From an uncultured Prevotellaceae bacterium (lineage in GTDB: Bacteria > Bacteroidota > Bacteroidia > Bacteroidales > Muribaculaceae), in NCBI GenBank assembly GCA_947254205.1, contig CAMYCE010000054.1, positions 1 to 14,251 on the forward strand: a stretch of 14,251 nucleotides of DNA, given 5' to 3'. The position numbers and the translations under genes were made by a program. Below, one piece after another: positions 7,603-14,204 of the stretch. A model generated the notes under the pieces. The model saw only the letters and a program-made list of their open reading frames with translations. It was not told the origin of the DNA and searched no databases. Each line of letters starts with the position of its first letter. Within the stretch, counting starts at the first letter, position 1.

Positions 7603-7639
7603 AAGACAGGGAAGCCTCCTCCTCCCTCTTCCCTGTCTT
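7603..7639. repeat. Inverted repeat, 12-bp perfect stem with 13-base loop
   Basis: AAGACAGGGAAG (7603-7614) is the exact reverse complement of 7628-7639. The loop is all pyrimidine on the plus strand and G/A-only on the minus strand (it contains GGAGG twice). No T run follows on either strand, so it does not look like an ordinary terminator. It sits between two divergent promoters and could be a leader structure of the transglutaminase operon only if that transcript started further upstream than the box at 7397-7404. Confidence 0.6.
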
Positions 7640-7708
7640 CTCGCTTGGTAGATGAATATGGTAGGCAGAAGATATTAATATAGGTATAATTACTTGAGTG
7701 TAAGCAAT

Positions 7709-7736
7709 GTAGAGATGATGCATGCATCGTCTCTAC
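7709..7736. repeat. REP-like 28-nt palindrome, copy 1
   Basis: Starts GTAGAGATGATG, has the centre GCATGC and ends CATCGTCTCTAC. All 14 base pairs of the palindrome match except one T-G pair (positions 8 and 21). A second copy differing at three positions lies at 11134-11161. Short GTAGAGAC-type palindromes scattered between genes are known as REP elements in various bacteria, often mobilised by RAYT (REP-associated tyrosine transposase) proteins. No such gene is in this window. Confidence 0.65.
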
Positions 7737-7863
7737 CAATTTTAAAAAACGGTGAGCAAAAAGAGGGGAAAATGTGAAATTTATTACGCTATTTATGCCG
7801 GAATATGTTGAAATGAGGGCTTCAAAAAAATGATATTCTCTTAATTTTGTGAAATACTTGTAT

Positions 7864-7871
7864 TAACTTTG
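7864..7871 (+). promoter_or_regulatory. -7 box immediately before the nitroreductase ATG
   Basis: TAACTTTG matches TAnnTTTG and ends five bases before the start codon. A TTTG lies at 7846-7849 but only 14 bases away, shorter than the usual 19-21. If this is the promoter, transcription would begin at or within a few bases of the ATG, giving a leaderless or near-leaderless message. Confidence 0.45.
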
Positions 7872-7876
7872 CAATT

Positions 7877-8554
7877 ATGGATATTTTACAAGCAATAGAG
7901 TTGCGCCACAGCGTGAGAAGCTATCGAGAAGCACCCATCGAGGAGGCTAAGATAGAGACACTTAGGGCAGCTGTTGCCGATTGCAATCGTGCATCGGGCT
8001 TGCACATTGGGCTCATCACTCAAGAGCCACGTGCATTTGGAGGTAGAATGGCTCATTATGGTAAATTCACGGGTGTGAACAACTACTTTGCCATGATAGG
8101 CGATAAAAACGACCCTTTGCTCGACGAGAAGATAGGCTACTATGGCGAGCGATTGGTGCTTCATGCTCAGCGACTGGGGCTCAACACTTGCTGGGTGGCG
8201 CTCACCTATAAAAAAGTGGCAAGTGCCCTCAACATGGGCAAAAACGAGAAACTGCGTTGCGTGATTGCCTTGGGCTATGGCACCACTGCCGGCGTGGCGC
8301 GCAAGAGCAAAAGCCCCGAGCAGGTGAGCCACTGCGACCAAGCCACTGCGCCGGCATGGTTCACCCGTGGAGTAGAGGCTGCCTTGCTTGCCCCCACAGC
8401 CATGAATCAGCAAAAGTTTCACTTCACGCTCCACAACGAGAATCTTGTTGATGCCGAGACGAGCTGGGGCTTTTATGCCCGCATCGACTTAGGCATTGCC
8501 AAATATCACTTTGAGCAGGGAGCCGGTCGCGACAATTTTGAATGGCTCACCTGA
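7877..8554 (+). CDS. Nitroreductase-family flavoprotein (TM1586-like)
   Basis: 225 residues with no signal peptide, expected in the cytoplasm. The N-terminus LRHSVRSYREAPI (about 9-21) is the standard FMN-phosphate-binding start of the nitroreductase fold. GERLVLHAQRLGLNTCWV (about 90-107) matches the helix after the flavin site, and APTAMNQQKFHF (172-183) matches the second conserved 'AP(S/T)..NxQ' block. Order and length fit the TM1586-type subgroup (putative TM nitroreductase), whose members bind FMN and reduce substrates with NAD(P)H. The natural substrate is not known. The start is firm because the conserved block begins nine residues after the first ATG. It is followed on the same strand, with no visible terminator, by a two-component pair, so it may be co-transcribed with them or be controlled by them. 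Confidence 0.85.
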   Translation: MDILQAIELRHSVRSYREAPIEEAKIETLRAAVADCNRASGLHIGLITQEPRAFGGRMAHYGKFTGVNNYFAMIGDKNDPLLDEKIGYYGERLVLHAQRLGLNTCWVALTYKKVASALNMGKNEKLRCVIALGYGTTAGVARKSKSPEQVSHCDQATAPAWFTRGVEAALLAPTAMNQQKFHFTLHNENLVDAETSWGFYARIDLGIAKYHFEQGAGRDNFEWLT

Positions 8555-8562
8555 AAGTCACT

Positions 8563-8578
8563 CCCCCCCCAAAAAAAA
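8563..8578 (+). repeat. C8A8 homopolymer tract
   Basis: Eight C (8563-8570) followed directly by eight A (8571-8578), between the nitroreductase stop and the sensor-kinase start. Runs this long slip easily during replication. It lies upstream of, not inside, the kinase frame (37 bases before the ATG at 8616), so length changes would alter spacing in a leader or promoter rather than reading frame. Confidence 0.8.
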
Positions 8579-8615
8579 CTATTGATTTTACCCTTTGGCA
8601 TGGTTAAGATTTTTG

Positions 8616-9641
8616 ATGCCCCAATTGTTTAAATATATCAAGCACCGCTGGAAACTGGCAAGCATTTTGCTGGGTGTTGTGGTTGGAGGATTTTTGTTTT
8701 ATCAAATTTTCTACAACCTCATGACAACAGGCAAGGTGTTGCCCTATTGCTCGATACAAGAATTTGCATGGTGTGTGGGTCATAATTTTGTGATCATGTT
8801 GCTGGGTTTCATCATCAATTGCATCATCATTTTTAAAATCAACCGCATTCCCAACATTGTCTACAAAATCATTGCCGACGTGCTCACCTCGTGCTTCATT
8901 TCGGGATTGCTGGTGTGGGCATTGGTGTTTTTCACACGTCCCTATCGCTTTGACTGGGCTGGCACCATGTTTTGCAACACGTTTTTGCTCTTGGGCATCG
9001 AGGGTGCCTACTATGTGCGCCACTATCGGCTCTCGCTGTTGCAAGCCGAGGGCTATCGCCACCAAATGCTCATGTATCAATATCGCATATTGAAGGCTCA
9101 GGTGAATCCGCATTTCTTGTTCAACTCGCTCAATATTCTCTACTCGCTCAACACCATCGACCGCGAAAAGTCGCAAAAGTTCATTTTGTCGCTCTCCGAG
9201 ATGTATCGCTATGTGGTGAGCCGGCAAGAGCATGAGCGCGTGTTGCTTGCCGACGAGCTCAAATTTATCAACTCCTATGTCGATGTGCTCAAAATGCGCT
9301 ACTACAACCAATTTGATGTGGAGGTGATTGGAACCGAAAATATTGGTGCACAAGAAATCATACCCTTCACCATGCAATTGCTCATTGAAAATGTGACCAA
9401 GCACAACATCATTTCAAGCAAATTTCCCATGAAGGTGCAAGTTGCCATTGGCCCCGAGGCTATTGTGGTGACCAATCCCATTCATGCCAAAGCCATCGAC
9501 AACTCAACTGGCATTGGGTTGCGATATATCACCAACCTCTATCAAATTAACGGTTGCAGTTTTAGTTATAGCCTTGTAGGAGGCATTTTTAAAGCCGTGA
9601 TTCCCTATTTGCCACCCCCAACCATCAAGAATTTAGACTAA
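8616..9641 (+). CDS. LytS/YpdA-type membrane sensor histidine kinase
   Basis: 341 residues from the ATG at 8616; the frame is also open from a TTG at 8595, which would add seven residues. Four membrane segments (about 13-35, 55-73, 87-106 and 118-135) are joined by short loops, so no large sensor domain is present and the signal is probably sensed in or near the membrane. The His_kinase region starts at LKAQVNPHFLFNSLN with phospho-acceptor His166. The ATPase part shows the N-box QLLIENVTKHN (254-264) and the glycine-rich STGIGLRYI (297-305). The response regulator follows after 50 bases, so the pair works together. Kinases of this family with LytTR partners are common in Bacteroidales; the signal is unknown. 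The C8A8 tract just upstream may affect its expression. Confidence 0.92.
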   Translation: MPQLFKYIKHRWKLASILLGVVVGGFLFYQIFYNLMTTGKVLPYCSIQEFAWCVGHNFVIMLLGFIINCIIIFKINRIPNIVYKIIADVLTSCFISGLLVWALVFFTRPYRFDWAGTMFCNTFLLLGIEGAYYVRHYRLSLLQAEGYRHQMLMYQYRILKAQVNPHFLFNSLNILYSLNTIDREKSQKFILSLSEMYRYVVSRQEHERVLLADELKFINSYVDVLKMRYYNQFDVEVIGTENIGAQEIIPFTMQLLIENVTKHNIISSKFPMKVQVAIGPEAIVVTNPIHAKAIDNSTGIGLRYITNLYQINGCSFSYSLVGGIFKAVIPYLPPPTIKNLD

Positions 9642-9691
9642 CGAAGAAACGCTCTTTACATTTACATCAACTCACATCAATACTAAGAATT

Positions 9692-10468
9692 ATGAAATAT
9701 GCCATTATTGAAAATGAATATTTTTCGCTTGAAAACTTGAAACAGACCATTGCCTCCTTGCGCCCCAACTATGAACTCGTGTTTACTTCCGACTCAGTCG
9801 AAGAAACAACCCACTTTTTCATCAATAATGGGCAAGTCGACCTCGTGTTTATGGACATAGAGCTGGTAGATGGCAATTGCTTTGAAATTTTTGACAAAGT
9901 GAATGTGCAGGCTCCCATTATTTTTACCACTGCCTACGACGAGTTTGCCTTGCGTGCTTTTAAGGTGAATAGCATCGACTATTTGCTCAAGCCATTGAGT
10001 GCTCTCGACGTGAAACAGGCCATCGAGAAGCATGAGCGCAATAGCCATTGCCAAGTGATGCCCAATTGGAATTTTGTGCAAGAACTGGTGAATGGTCGTG
10101 AAACCTCGTCGCAACGTGTGCTCACGGTGTGTGGCGACAGCTATTCCTATGTCAACATGGACGATATTGCAGGCTTTGTGAGCGAGGACAAGTGCATTTT
10201 TGCCTATCAAAAGGGAGGGGGGCGCAAAATGACCGAGATGCAAAATCTTGCCGAGGTAGAGAATCTTGTTGATAGCGAAAATTTCTTTAGGCTCTCGCGC
10301 GACATGATTGTCAACATTTCGTCGGTAGAGGCTGTACACAAGTTTTTTCATGCCCGTCTTTCGGTCACGGTGATGTTGGGCGGCGAGCAACACAAGGTGG
10401 TGGTGGTGAGCACAGCCCGCAAAAAAGATTTTCTCGACTGGATGGGCGGTCGCCGAGCCTGCAAATAG
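9692..10468 (+). CDS. LytTR-family response regulator
   Basis: 258 residues. The receiver domain (about 1-118) has phospho-acceptor Asp55 in LVFMDIEL, the Thr79/Thr80 switch region in IIFTTAYDE and Lys100 in YLLKP. The acidic pair that binds magnesium, usually D-E in IxxDE, reads N8-E9 here (IIENEY), with Glu7 next to it. The LytTR DNA-binding domain (about 140-250) ends with the typical FFRLSRDMIVNISSVEAV segment. Such regulators bind pairs of short direct repeats upstream of their targets. It is the partner of the upstream kinase (50-base gap) and probably a transcription factor for envelope or stress genes, possibly including the neighbouring nitroreductase; targets cannot be read from this window. 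Confidence 0.92.
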   Translation: MKYAIIENEYFSLENLKQTIASLRPNYELVFTSDSVEETTHFFINNGQVDLVFMDIELVDGNCFEIFDKVNVQAPIIFTTAYDEFALRAFKVNSIDYLLKPLSALDVKQAIEKHERNSHCQVMPNWNFVQELVNGRETSSQRVLTVCGDSYSYVNMDDIAGFVSEDKCIFAYQKGGGRKMTEMQNLAEVENLVDSENFFRLSRDMIVNISSVEAVHKFFHARLSVTVMLGGEQHKVVVVSTARKKDFLDWMGGRRACK

Positions 10469-10500
10469 CCACAAGCCTTCCCCATTCTTTGATTGTTGAT

Positions 10501-10535
10501 TTTTGCAACTTGATGTTGCAAAACCACCTTTTTTT
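10501..10535 (+). terminator. Possible terminator after the response regulator
   Basis: TTTTGCAAC (10501-10509) and GTTGCAAAA (10515-10523) form a perfect 9-bp stem with a five-base loop, followed after five bases by seven T (10529-10535). It lies 32 bases after the stop codon. The gap between stem and T run is longer than ideal. Confidence 0.45.
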
Positions 10536-10865
10536 GAGGTCTGTTGAGAGAAATAGAAATTCATCATCATAATAATAATCAAAGAATGATGACTATGTTT
10601 GATCGATAAGTCGAGAAAAGGGAGTGGGGCGGTTGTGCCTGTTGCCCCTTTTCTTCATGTTGCTCATGTTGCTCAAGTGAAAAAAGAGCCTGTTCATTCT
10701 TTGAAATTTCCATTTCGCGCCCAAACTCTTGCTCTGTTAGCTATTTTTCACGTTCTTTGTTTATACAAAAACGATGGTCACTGGCAATAATTGACAATTC
10801 CGGTGTGGCTCGATGAAGTAGTCTTGGCTCAATAGCCACTACTGCAGGGTTGAGCACCATTGTGA

Positions 10866-10882
10866 GTTGCAACAGTTGCAAC
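10866..10882. repeat. Two adjacent GTTGCAAC palindromes
   Basis: GTTGCAAC at 10866-10873 and again at 10875-10882, one base apart. Each copy is its own reverse complement, so the site is both a direct and an inverted repeat. The same core (TTGCAAC/GTTGCAA) also forms the arms of the hairpin at 10501-10523. A paired protein-binding site is possible. Confidence 0.45.
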
Positions 10883-11028
10883 GACCATGATTATTGTTTT
10901 TCAGTTTGGGTTAATAAATATTTGTTTTTATTGAATGATGTAAATGATATTAAAATCTTAATCCTATTTCTTAACTTACATGGGAGTTGCCACAAGTGCA
11001 AGCTCTCGTCCCGTTAAGGGTAATGTAC

Positions 11029-11072
11029 AAGTGAACTCTACGGTCTGTGACAGACCCACATAGAGTTCACTT
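11029..11072. repeat. Compound hairpin: 12-bp outer and 6-bp inner stem
   Basis: AAGTGAACTCTA (11029-11040) is the exact reverse complement of 11061-11072. Inside, GGTCTG (11042-11047) pairs with CAGACC (11051-11056) around a TGA loop. One base separates the stems on the left and four on the right. No T run follows on either strand, which argues against a terminator. It may be a structured RNA or the inverted end of a degenerate element. Confidence 0.6.
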
Positions 11073-11133
11073 TGCATTTATCCCCCATTCACATTTCACG
11101 GCTCAGCGGATTTTCTCGGTTGGCGGAACCTTG

Positions 11134-11161
11134 GTAGCGATGATGCATGCGTCGTCGCTAC
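11134..11161. repeat. REP-like 28-nt palindrome, copy 2
   Basis: Same element as 7709-7736, 25 of 28 bases identical. It begins GTAGCGATGATG, has the centre GCATGC and ends CGTCGTCGCTAC. At arm positions 5 and 24 the A-T pair of copy 1 is a C-G pair here, so pairing is kept. Position 18 changes A to G, giving a T-G pair. Confidence 0.65.
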
Positions 11162-11190
11162 GGTGCTCATGTGCAGCATGTTACACGGCT

Positions 11191-11235
11191 AAAGAAAAAT
11201 CACATAGCAGGCAAGGGAGCGCTTGCTATGTGATT
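11191..11235 (-). terminator. Intrinsic terminator of glmM
   Basis: On the minus strand AATCACATAGCA (11235-11224) pairs perfectly with TGCTATGTGATT (11209-11198) over 12 bp with a 14-base loop, followed at once by a T-rich stretch (TTTCTTT) at 11197-11191. It lies 40 bases after the glmM stop codon. This is the best terminator in the window. Confidence 0.8.
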
Positions 11236-11275
11236 GGAGTGTTGGGAGGAGAGAGAGAAGAGGACTCTGCGATGA

Positions 11276-12661
11276 TTAGCAAAGCGACTCCACGATTTTC
11301 TTGACTTCTTCACCCAGCTTTTGGGCTTCGTGCATGGTGTGGGCCTCGCTATAGATGCGAATGATGGGCTCGGTGTTGCTTTTGCGCAAGTGTGCCCAGC
11401 CTTGTTCAAAGTCGATTTTCACGCCATCGATAGTGGTGAGTTTCTCGTTGCTATAGTGTTGCTTCACTGCATCGAGAATTTTGTCGACGTCCATGTCGGG
11501 AGTGAGCTCAAGTTTGGTTTTGGCTATCTCATATTGTGGATAGGTTTTTTTGAGTTCGCTCACCTTTTTGCCACTCTTGGCAAGCAAGGTGAGGAATAGG
11601 GCCACGCCCACCAGAGCGTCGCGACCATAGTGCAACTCGGGATAAATCACACCACCATTGCCCTCGCCACCAATCACGGCACCGGTGCGACGCATCTCGG
11701 TGGTCACATTCACCTCGCCCACGGCGGCGGCAGTGTAGGAGCAGCCATGCTTCTCGGTCACATCGCGCAAGGCACGCGACGAGCTCAAGTTGCTCACAGT
11801 GGCACCGGGAGTTTGGCTCAGCACATAGTCGGCAATCGACACGAGCGTGTATTCCTCGACAAAGAATTCGCCGTTTTCCATCACAATGGCAAGGCGGTCG
11901 ACATCGGGGTCAACGATAAAAGCAACATCGGCTTTGCCTTGCTTCATGAAATCGCTCACGGCAGTGAGGTTTTGTGGAATGGGCTCGGGAGTGTGTCCAA
12001 AGTTGCCGGTGGGCTCGCAAAACAGCTTTTCAACTTTTTTCACTCCCAAGGCTTCGAGCAGTTGTGGAATGGCCACCCCGCCCACCGAGTTCACGGCATC
12101 GACTGCCACAGTGAAGCCGGCACGGGCAATTGCCTCGCAATCAACCAGCTTGAGGGCTTTCACTGCATCGATGTGATGGCGCAGACAGGTGTAGTTTTTT
12201 TGTTCATGCCCCAAGTCATCGACTTGGGCATAGTCGAAATCTTCGGCTTCGGCAATGCGCAACACTTCTTTGCCCTCGGCATCGGTGAGAAATTCACCAT
12301 TTTGGTTGAGCAATTTGAGTGCATTCCACTGCTTGGGGTTGTGTGATGCTGTGAGAATGATGCCGCCGCAAGCGCGTTCCCACACCACAGCGAGCTCGGT
12401 GGTGGGGGTTGTGGCAAGCCCAATGTTCACCACGTCAAAGCCCATGCCCGTGAGAGTGCCCACAACCATGTTGAGCACCATGCGCCCCGACAGGCGCGCA
12501 TCGCGCCCCACTACAATCACGTTGGATTGCCGGGTGGTGTTGCGGCGCAAAAAAGTTGCATAGGCACTGGTGAATTTCACAATGTCGAGAGGCGACAGGC
12601 CGTCGCCAGCGCGTCCGCCAATGGTGCCTCTAATGCCCGAAATAGATTTGATGAGAGCCAT
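11276..12661 (-). CDS. glmM: Phosphoglucosamine mutase (alpha-D-phosphohexomutase family)
   Basis: 461 residues. It converts glucosamine-6-phosphate to glucosamine-1-phosphate on the way to UDP-GlcNAc, the start of peptidoglycan and lipid A synthesis in the cytoplasm. All four family loops are seen: the phosphoserine loop TASHNP with Ser106, the magnesium loop DPDVDR (251-256), the sugar-binding loop GGEGNGG (331-337) and the phosphate-binding loop RKSNTEP (426-432). The sugar loop reads G-E-G-N-G-G rather than the GEQSGH of proteobacterial GlmM; G-E-G-N-G is the form I associate with Bacteroidetes and archaeal members. Phosphomannomutase/phosphoglucomutase activity is the alternative. It lies 100 bases after the DUF4827 gene on the same strand; no clear promoter is seen in that gap. 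A strong terminator follows. Confidence 0.85.
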   Translation of the reverse strand: MALIKSISGIRGTIGGRAGDGLSPLDIVKFTSAYATFLRRNTTRQSNVIVVGRDARLSGRMVLNMVVGTLTGMGFDVVNIGLATTPTTELAVVWERACGGIILTASHNPKQWNALKLLNQNGEFLTDAEGKEVLRIAEAEDFDYAQVDDLGHEQKNYTCLRHHIDAVKALKLVDCEAIARAGFTVAVDAVNSVGGVAIPQLLEALGVKKVEKLFCEPTGNFGHTPEPIPQNLTAVSDFMKQGKADVAFIVDPDVDRLAIVMENGEFFVEEYTLVSIADYVLSQTPGATVSNLSSSRALRDVTEKHGCSYTAAAVGEVNVTTEMRRTGAVIGGEGNGGVIYPELHYGRDALVGVALFLTLLAKSGKKVSELKKTYPQYEIAKTKLELTPDMDVDKILDAVKQHYSNEKLTTIDGVKIDFEQGWAHLRKSNTEPIIRIYSEAHTMHEAQKLGEEVKKIVESLC

Positions 12662-12761
12662 TTTTTTCTTTCTTGTTTTTTGTGTAAAAATATTTAGTCT
12701 AAAATTCTATCTTCTATTGCTGTGTTGTGGGGGAGTGTGGAGAGGAGGGCACTGCATTGGG

Positions 12762-13334
12762 TCACACTTTGCTGGGGAAGTAGCGCACATGATACATGAA
12801 CGGCAGGCCATAGCCAATGTCTTGGGTGCGTCCAAACTTTGACTTGATCACCAAGTTCACTTCACAGTTCACGCCCAAATAGGCAAGAGGCATTTGCAAG
12901 CCATAGCCCCACTCGCGCGACGATTCAAGTTCAAAATCTTGATATTTGAAATAGACGGCGCGTTGGCTCATGTCGTCGGCATTGCCATTGCCCACCCAAG
13001 CATGATTCTCGCGATACCAAGTGTTGAGGTTGTAGCGTGTGAAGCGAAAGTAAATATTTTGTCCGGCTTGGGCTTTTTTGGAAAGGTCGCCGGTTTTAAT
13101 CACCTGCATGTAGATGCGTCCTTCGGGTTCGAGCTTGTAGTAGGGGGCATTGGGTCCCGTCTCAAATACCGAGTCGGCAGGCACCTCCCTCACTTCAAAA
13201 TTTGACAAAAAGGCATTGCACGCCTTTCGCTCGTCTTCTATCAAGTCGGCATAGCTGGCTTTGTCGTTGCACGATGAGAGCACATTCACTGCCACAGTGA
13301 GGCTCAACAGGAGGAATAATTTTGATATTTTCAT
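12762..13334 (-). CDS. DUF4827-like exported lipoprotein of unknown function
   Basis: 190 residues from the ATG at 13332-13334; a TTG two codons upstream (13340) is less likely. The signal peptide ends in a good lipobox, LSSC with Cys22 as the lipidated residue, so the mature protein is membrane-anchored. The remaining ~165 residues look like one compact domain: an N-terminal helical piece (YADLIEDERKACNAFLSN) and then mostly strands, including EGRIYMQVIKTGD, IYFRFTRYNLNTW and a closing LPFMYHVRYFPSKV. Length and pattern fit the Bacteroidales family DUF4827, recalled rather than searched. The GD/GQ/F(R)YT-like pattern faintly resembles FKBP-type prolyl isomerases, but no active-site claim is made. 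It sits 41 bases after the DHH gene and 100 before glmM on the same strand. Confidence 0.8.
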   Translation of the reverse strand: MKISKLFLLLSLTVAVNVLSSCNDKASYADLIEDERKACNAFLSNFEVREVPADSVFETGPNAPYYKLEPEGRIYMQVIKTGDLSKKAQAGQNIYFRFTRYNLNTWYRENHAWVGNGNADDMSQRAVYFKYQDFELESSREWGYGLQMPLAYLGVNCEVNLVIKSKFGRTQDIGYGLPFMYHVRYFPSKV

Positions 13335-13375
13335 AAACAAAGTAGAAATATGATTGCGTTGTTGTTGATATGTTC

Positions 13376-14204
13376 TTAATTTTCTTCCAAAATTTGATAA
13401 AATAGGTCGATGGCTTCATCGAGCGTGCCATGAAATTCGCCTCCGGCAGCATTTTTGTGTCCGCCTCCATTGAAGTAGCGGTGGCACAAGTCGTTGACCG
13501 AGAAGTCTCCTTGCGAGCGGCACGACACCTTGATGCACTCAGGGTCTTCGCGCAAAAACATCGACCACCTCACTTCGGGTATGGCAAGGGGCTTGTTCAC
13601 GAGCCCCTCGGTGTCGCCTTTGCTGTAGCCATAGTGGGCAAGCTCGGTTGCCGATAGGCTGATGAGGGCGGCTCCCTTGTGGGCAAACACCTGCATCTTT
13701 TCGCTCAAGGCATAGCCTTGCAGTCGCAGGCAGTTTTGGCTAAAGGTGTTCATCGTCATGTTGTAGAGCCACTCTTTGTCGATGCCGAGGGCCACCAAGG
13801 CTGCTATGATGTGGTAGATTTCGGGGTAGTCGGAACCATAGGTGAAGTTGCCCGTGTCGGTCATCATGCCCACATAGAGGCATTGAGCCGCTTGCACGTT
13901 GATGTAGCGGGTGAGTCGCAGTTGCCACAGGGTGCGATACACCAACTCGCAGGTCGATGACAAGCCGGGAAACGAGATGACTGTGTCGAAAATGGGCTCA
14001 GGGTTGAGGTGATGATCAATGAGCACTTTGGGGGCACTGGATTGGGCAATGAGTGCACCCAACTTGTCGATGCGTTTGAGCGTGTTGAAGTCAAGGCAAA
14101 AAATGAGCTGGGCATCGTGCACCAATACTCGCCCTCGATTTTCGTTGATGCTATACACCACCAGCTCGCCATAGTGGGGCATGAACGATAGCGATCGTGG
14201 GGCT
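13376..14204 (-). CDS. DHH-family phosphoesterase, NrnA-like (N-terminus lost at contig end)
   Basis: About 275 genuine residues remain; the start is missing. The uninterrupted frame continues to a GTG at 14233, but its first ten residues (MGSEMCIRDR) come from sequencing adapter and are not biological. Real protein begins around PRSLSFMPHYGEL. Seen in order: the CLDFN block, the DHH motif in LIDHH (codons at 14009-14017), the metal-site block GMMTDTGNF, and the DHHA1 substrate-binding motif NGGGHKNAAGG close to the C-terminus. NrnA-type enzymes degrade short oligoribonucleotides and dephosphorylate 3'-phosphoadenosine 5'-phosphate in the cytoplasm. The first metal-binding motif (DxD region) should lie in the lost ~65 residues. 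First visible gene of the cluster leading to the lipoprotein and glmM. Confidence 0.87.

Larger units (their letters stand above)
7366..7876. other. Non-coding divergent intergenic region
   Basis: 511 bases between the minus-strand operon and the plus-strand nitroreductase. It holds a promoter-like box at each end, a 12-bp-stem hairpin (7603-7639) and a 28-nt palindrome (7709-7736). A 93-codon minus-strand frame (7458-7739) crosses it, but it begins inside the palindrome and has no recognisable protein features, so it is not called as a gene. Composition is AT-rich outside the hairpin. Confidence 0.6.
10469..11275. other. 807-base region without a convincing gene, rich in inverted repeats
   Basis: Lies between two converging genes. 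It contains two possible terminators (10501-10535 plus, 11191-11235 minus), a 9-base tandem in the region 10655-10675, a bulged hairpin (10818-10842), two adjacent GTTGCAAC palindromes (10866-10882), a compound hairpin (11029-11072) and the second 28-nt palindrome. Frames at 10599-10790 and 11047-11304 have no family features and the latter runs through the palindrome, so neither is called. Too long and structured to be plain spacer; a small RNA or remnants of a mobile element are possible. Confidence 0.55.

Noticed and set aside
7458..7739. 93-codon minus-strand frame in the intergenic region
   Set aside because: Its first codons are the palindrome itself (reading MHASSL), it crosses a strong hairpin and it shows no family pattern. 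The second palindrome copy gives the same MHASSL in another spurious frame.
8595..8615. TTG start for the sensor kinase
   Set aside because: An in-frame ATG seven codons later keeps the whole first membrane segment. The TTG is possible but has no added support.
10599..10790. 63-codon plus-strand frame after the response regulator
   Set aside because: Short, includes a 9-base tandem repeat, has no promoter or family features; length is expected by chance.
10469..11275. tRNA, rRNA or CRISPR array in the long spacer
   Set aside because: No cloverleaf, no rRNA-like sequence and no regularly spaced repeats were found.
11047..11304. 85-codon plus-strand frame upstream of the glmM end
   Set aside because: It runs through half of one hairpin, the palindrome, the glmM terminator and into the 3' end of glmM on the other strand. 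No protein features.
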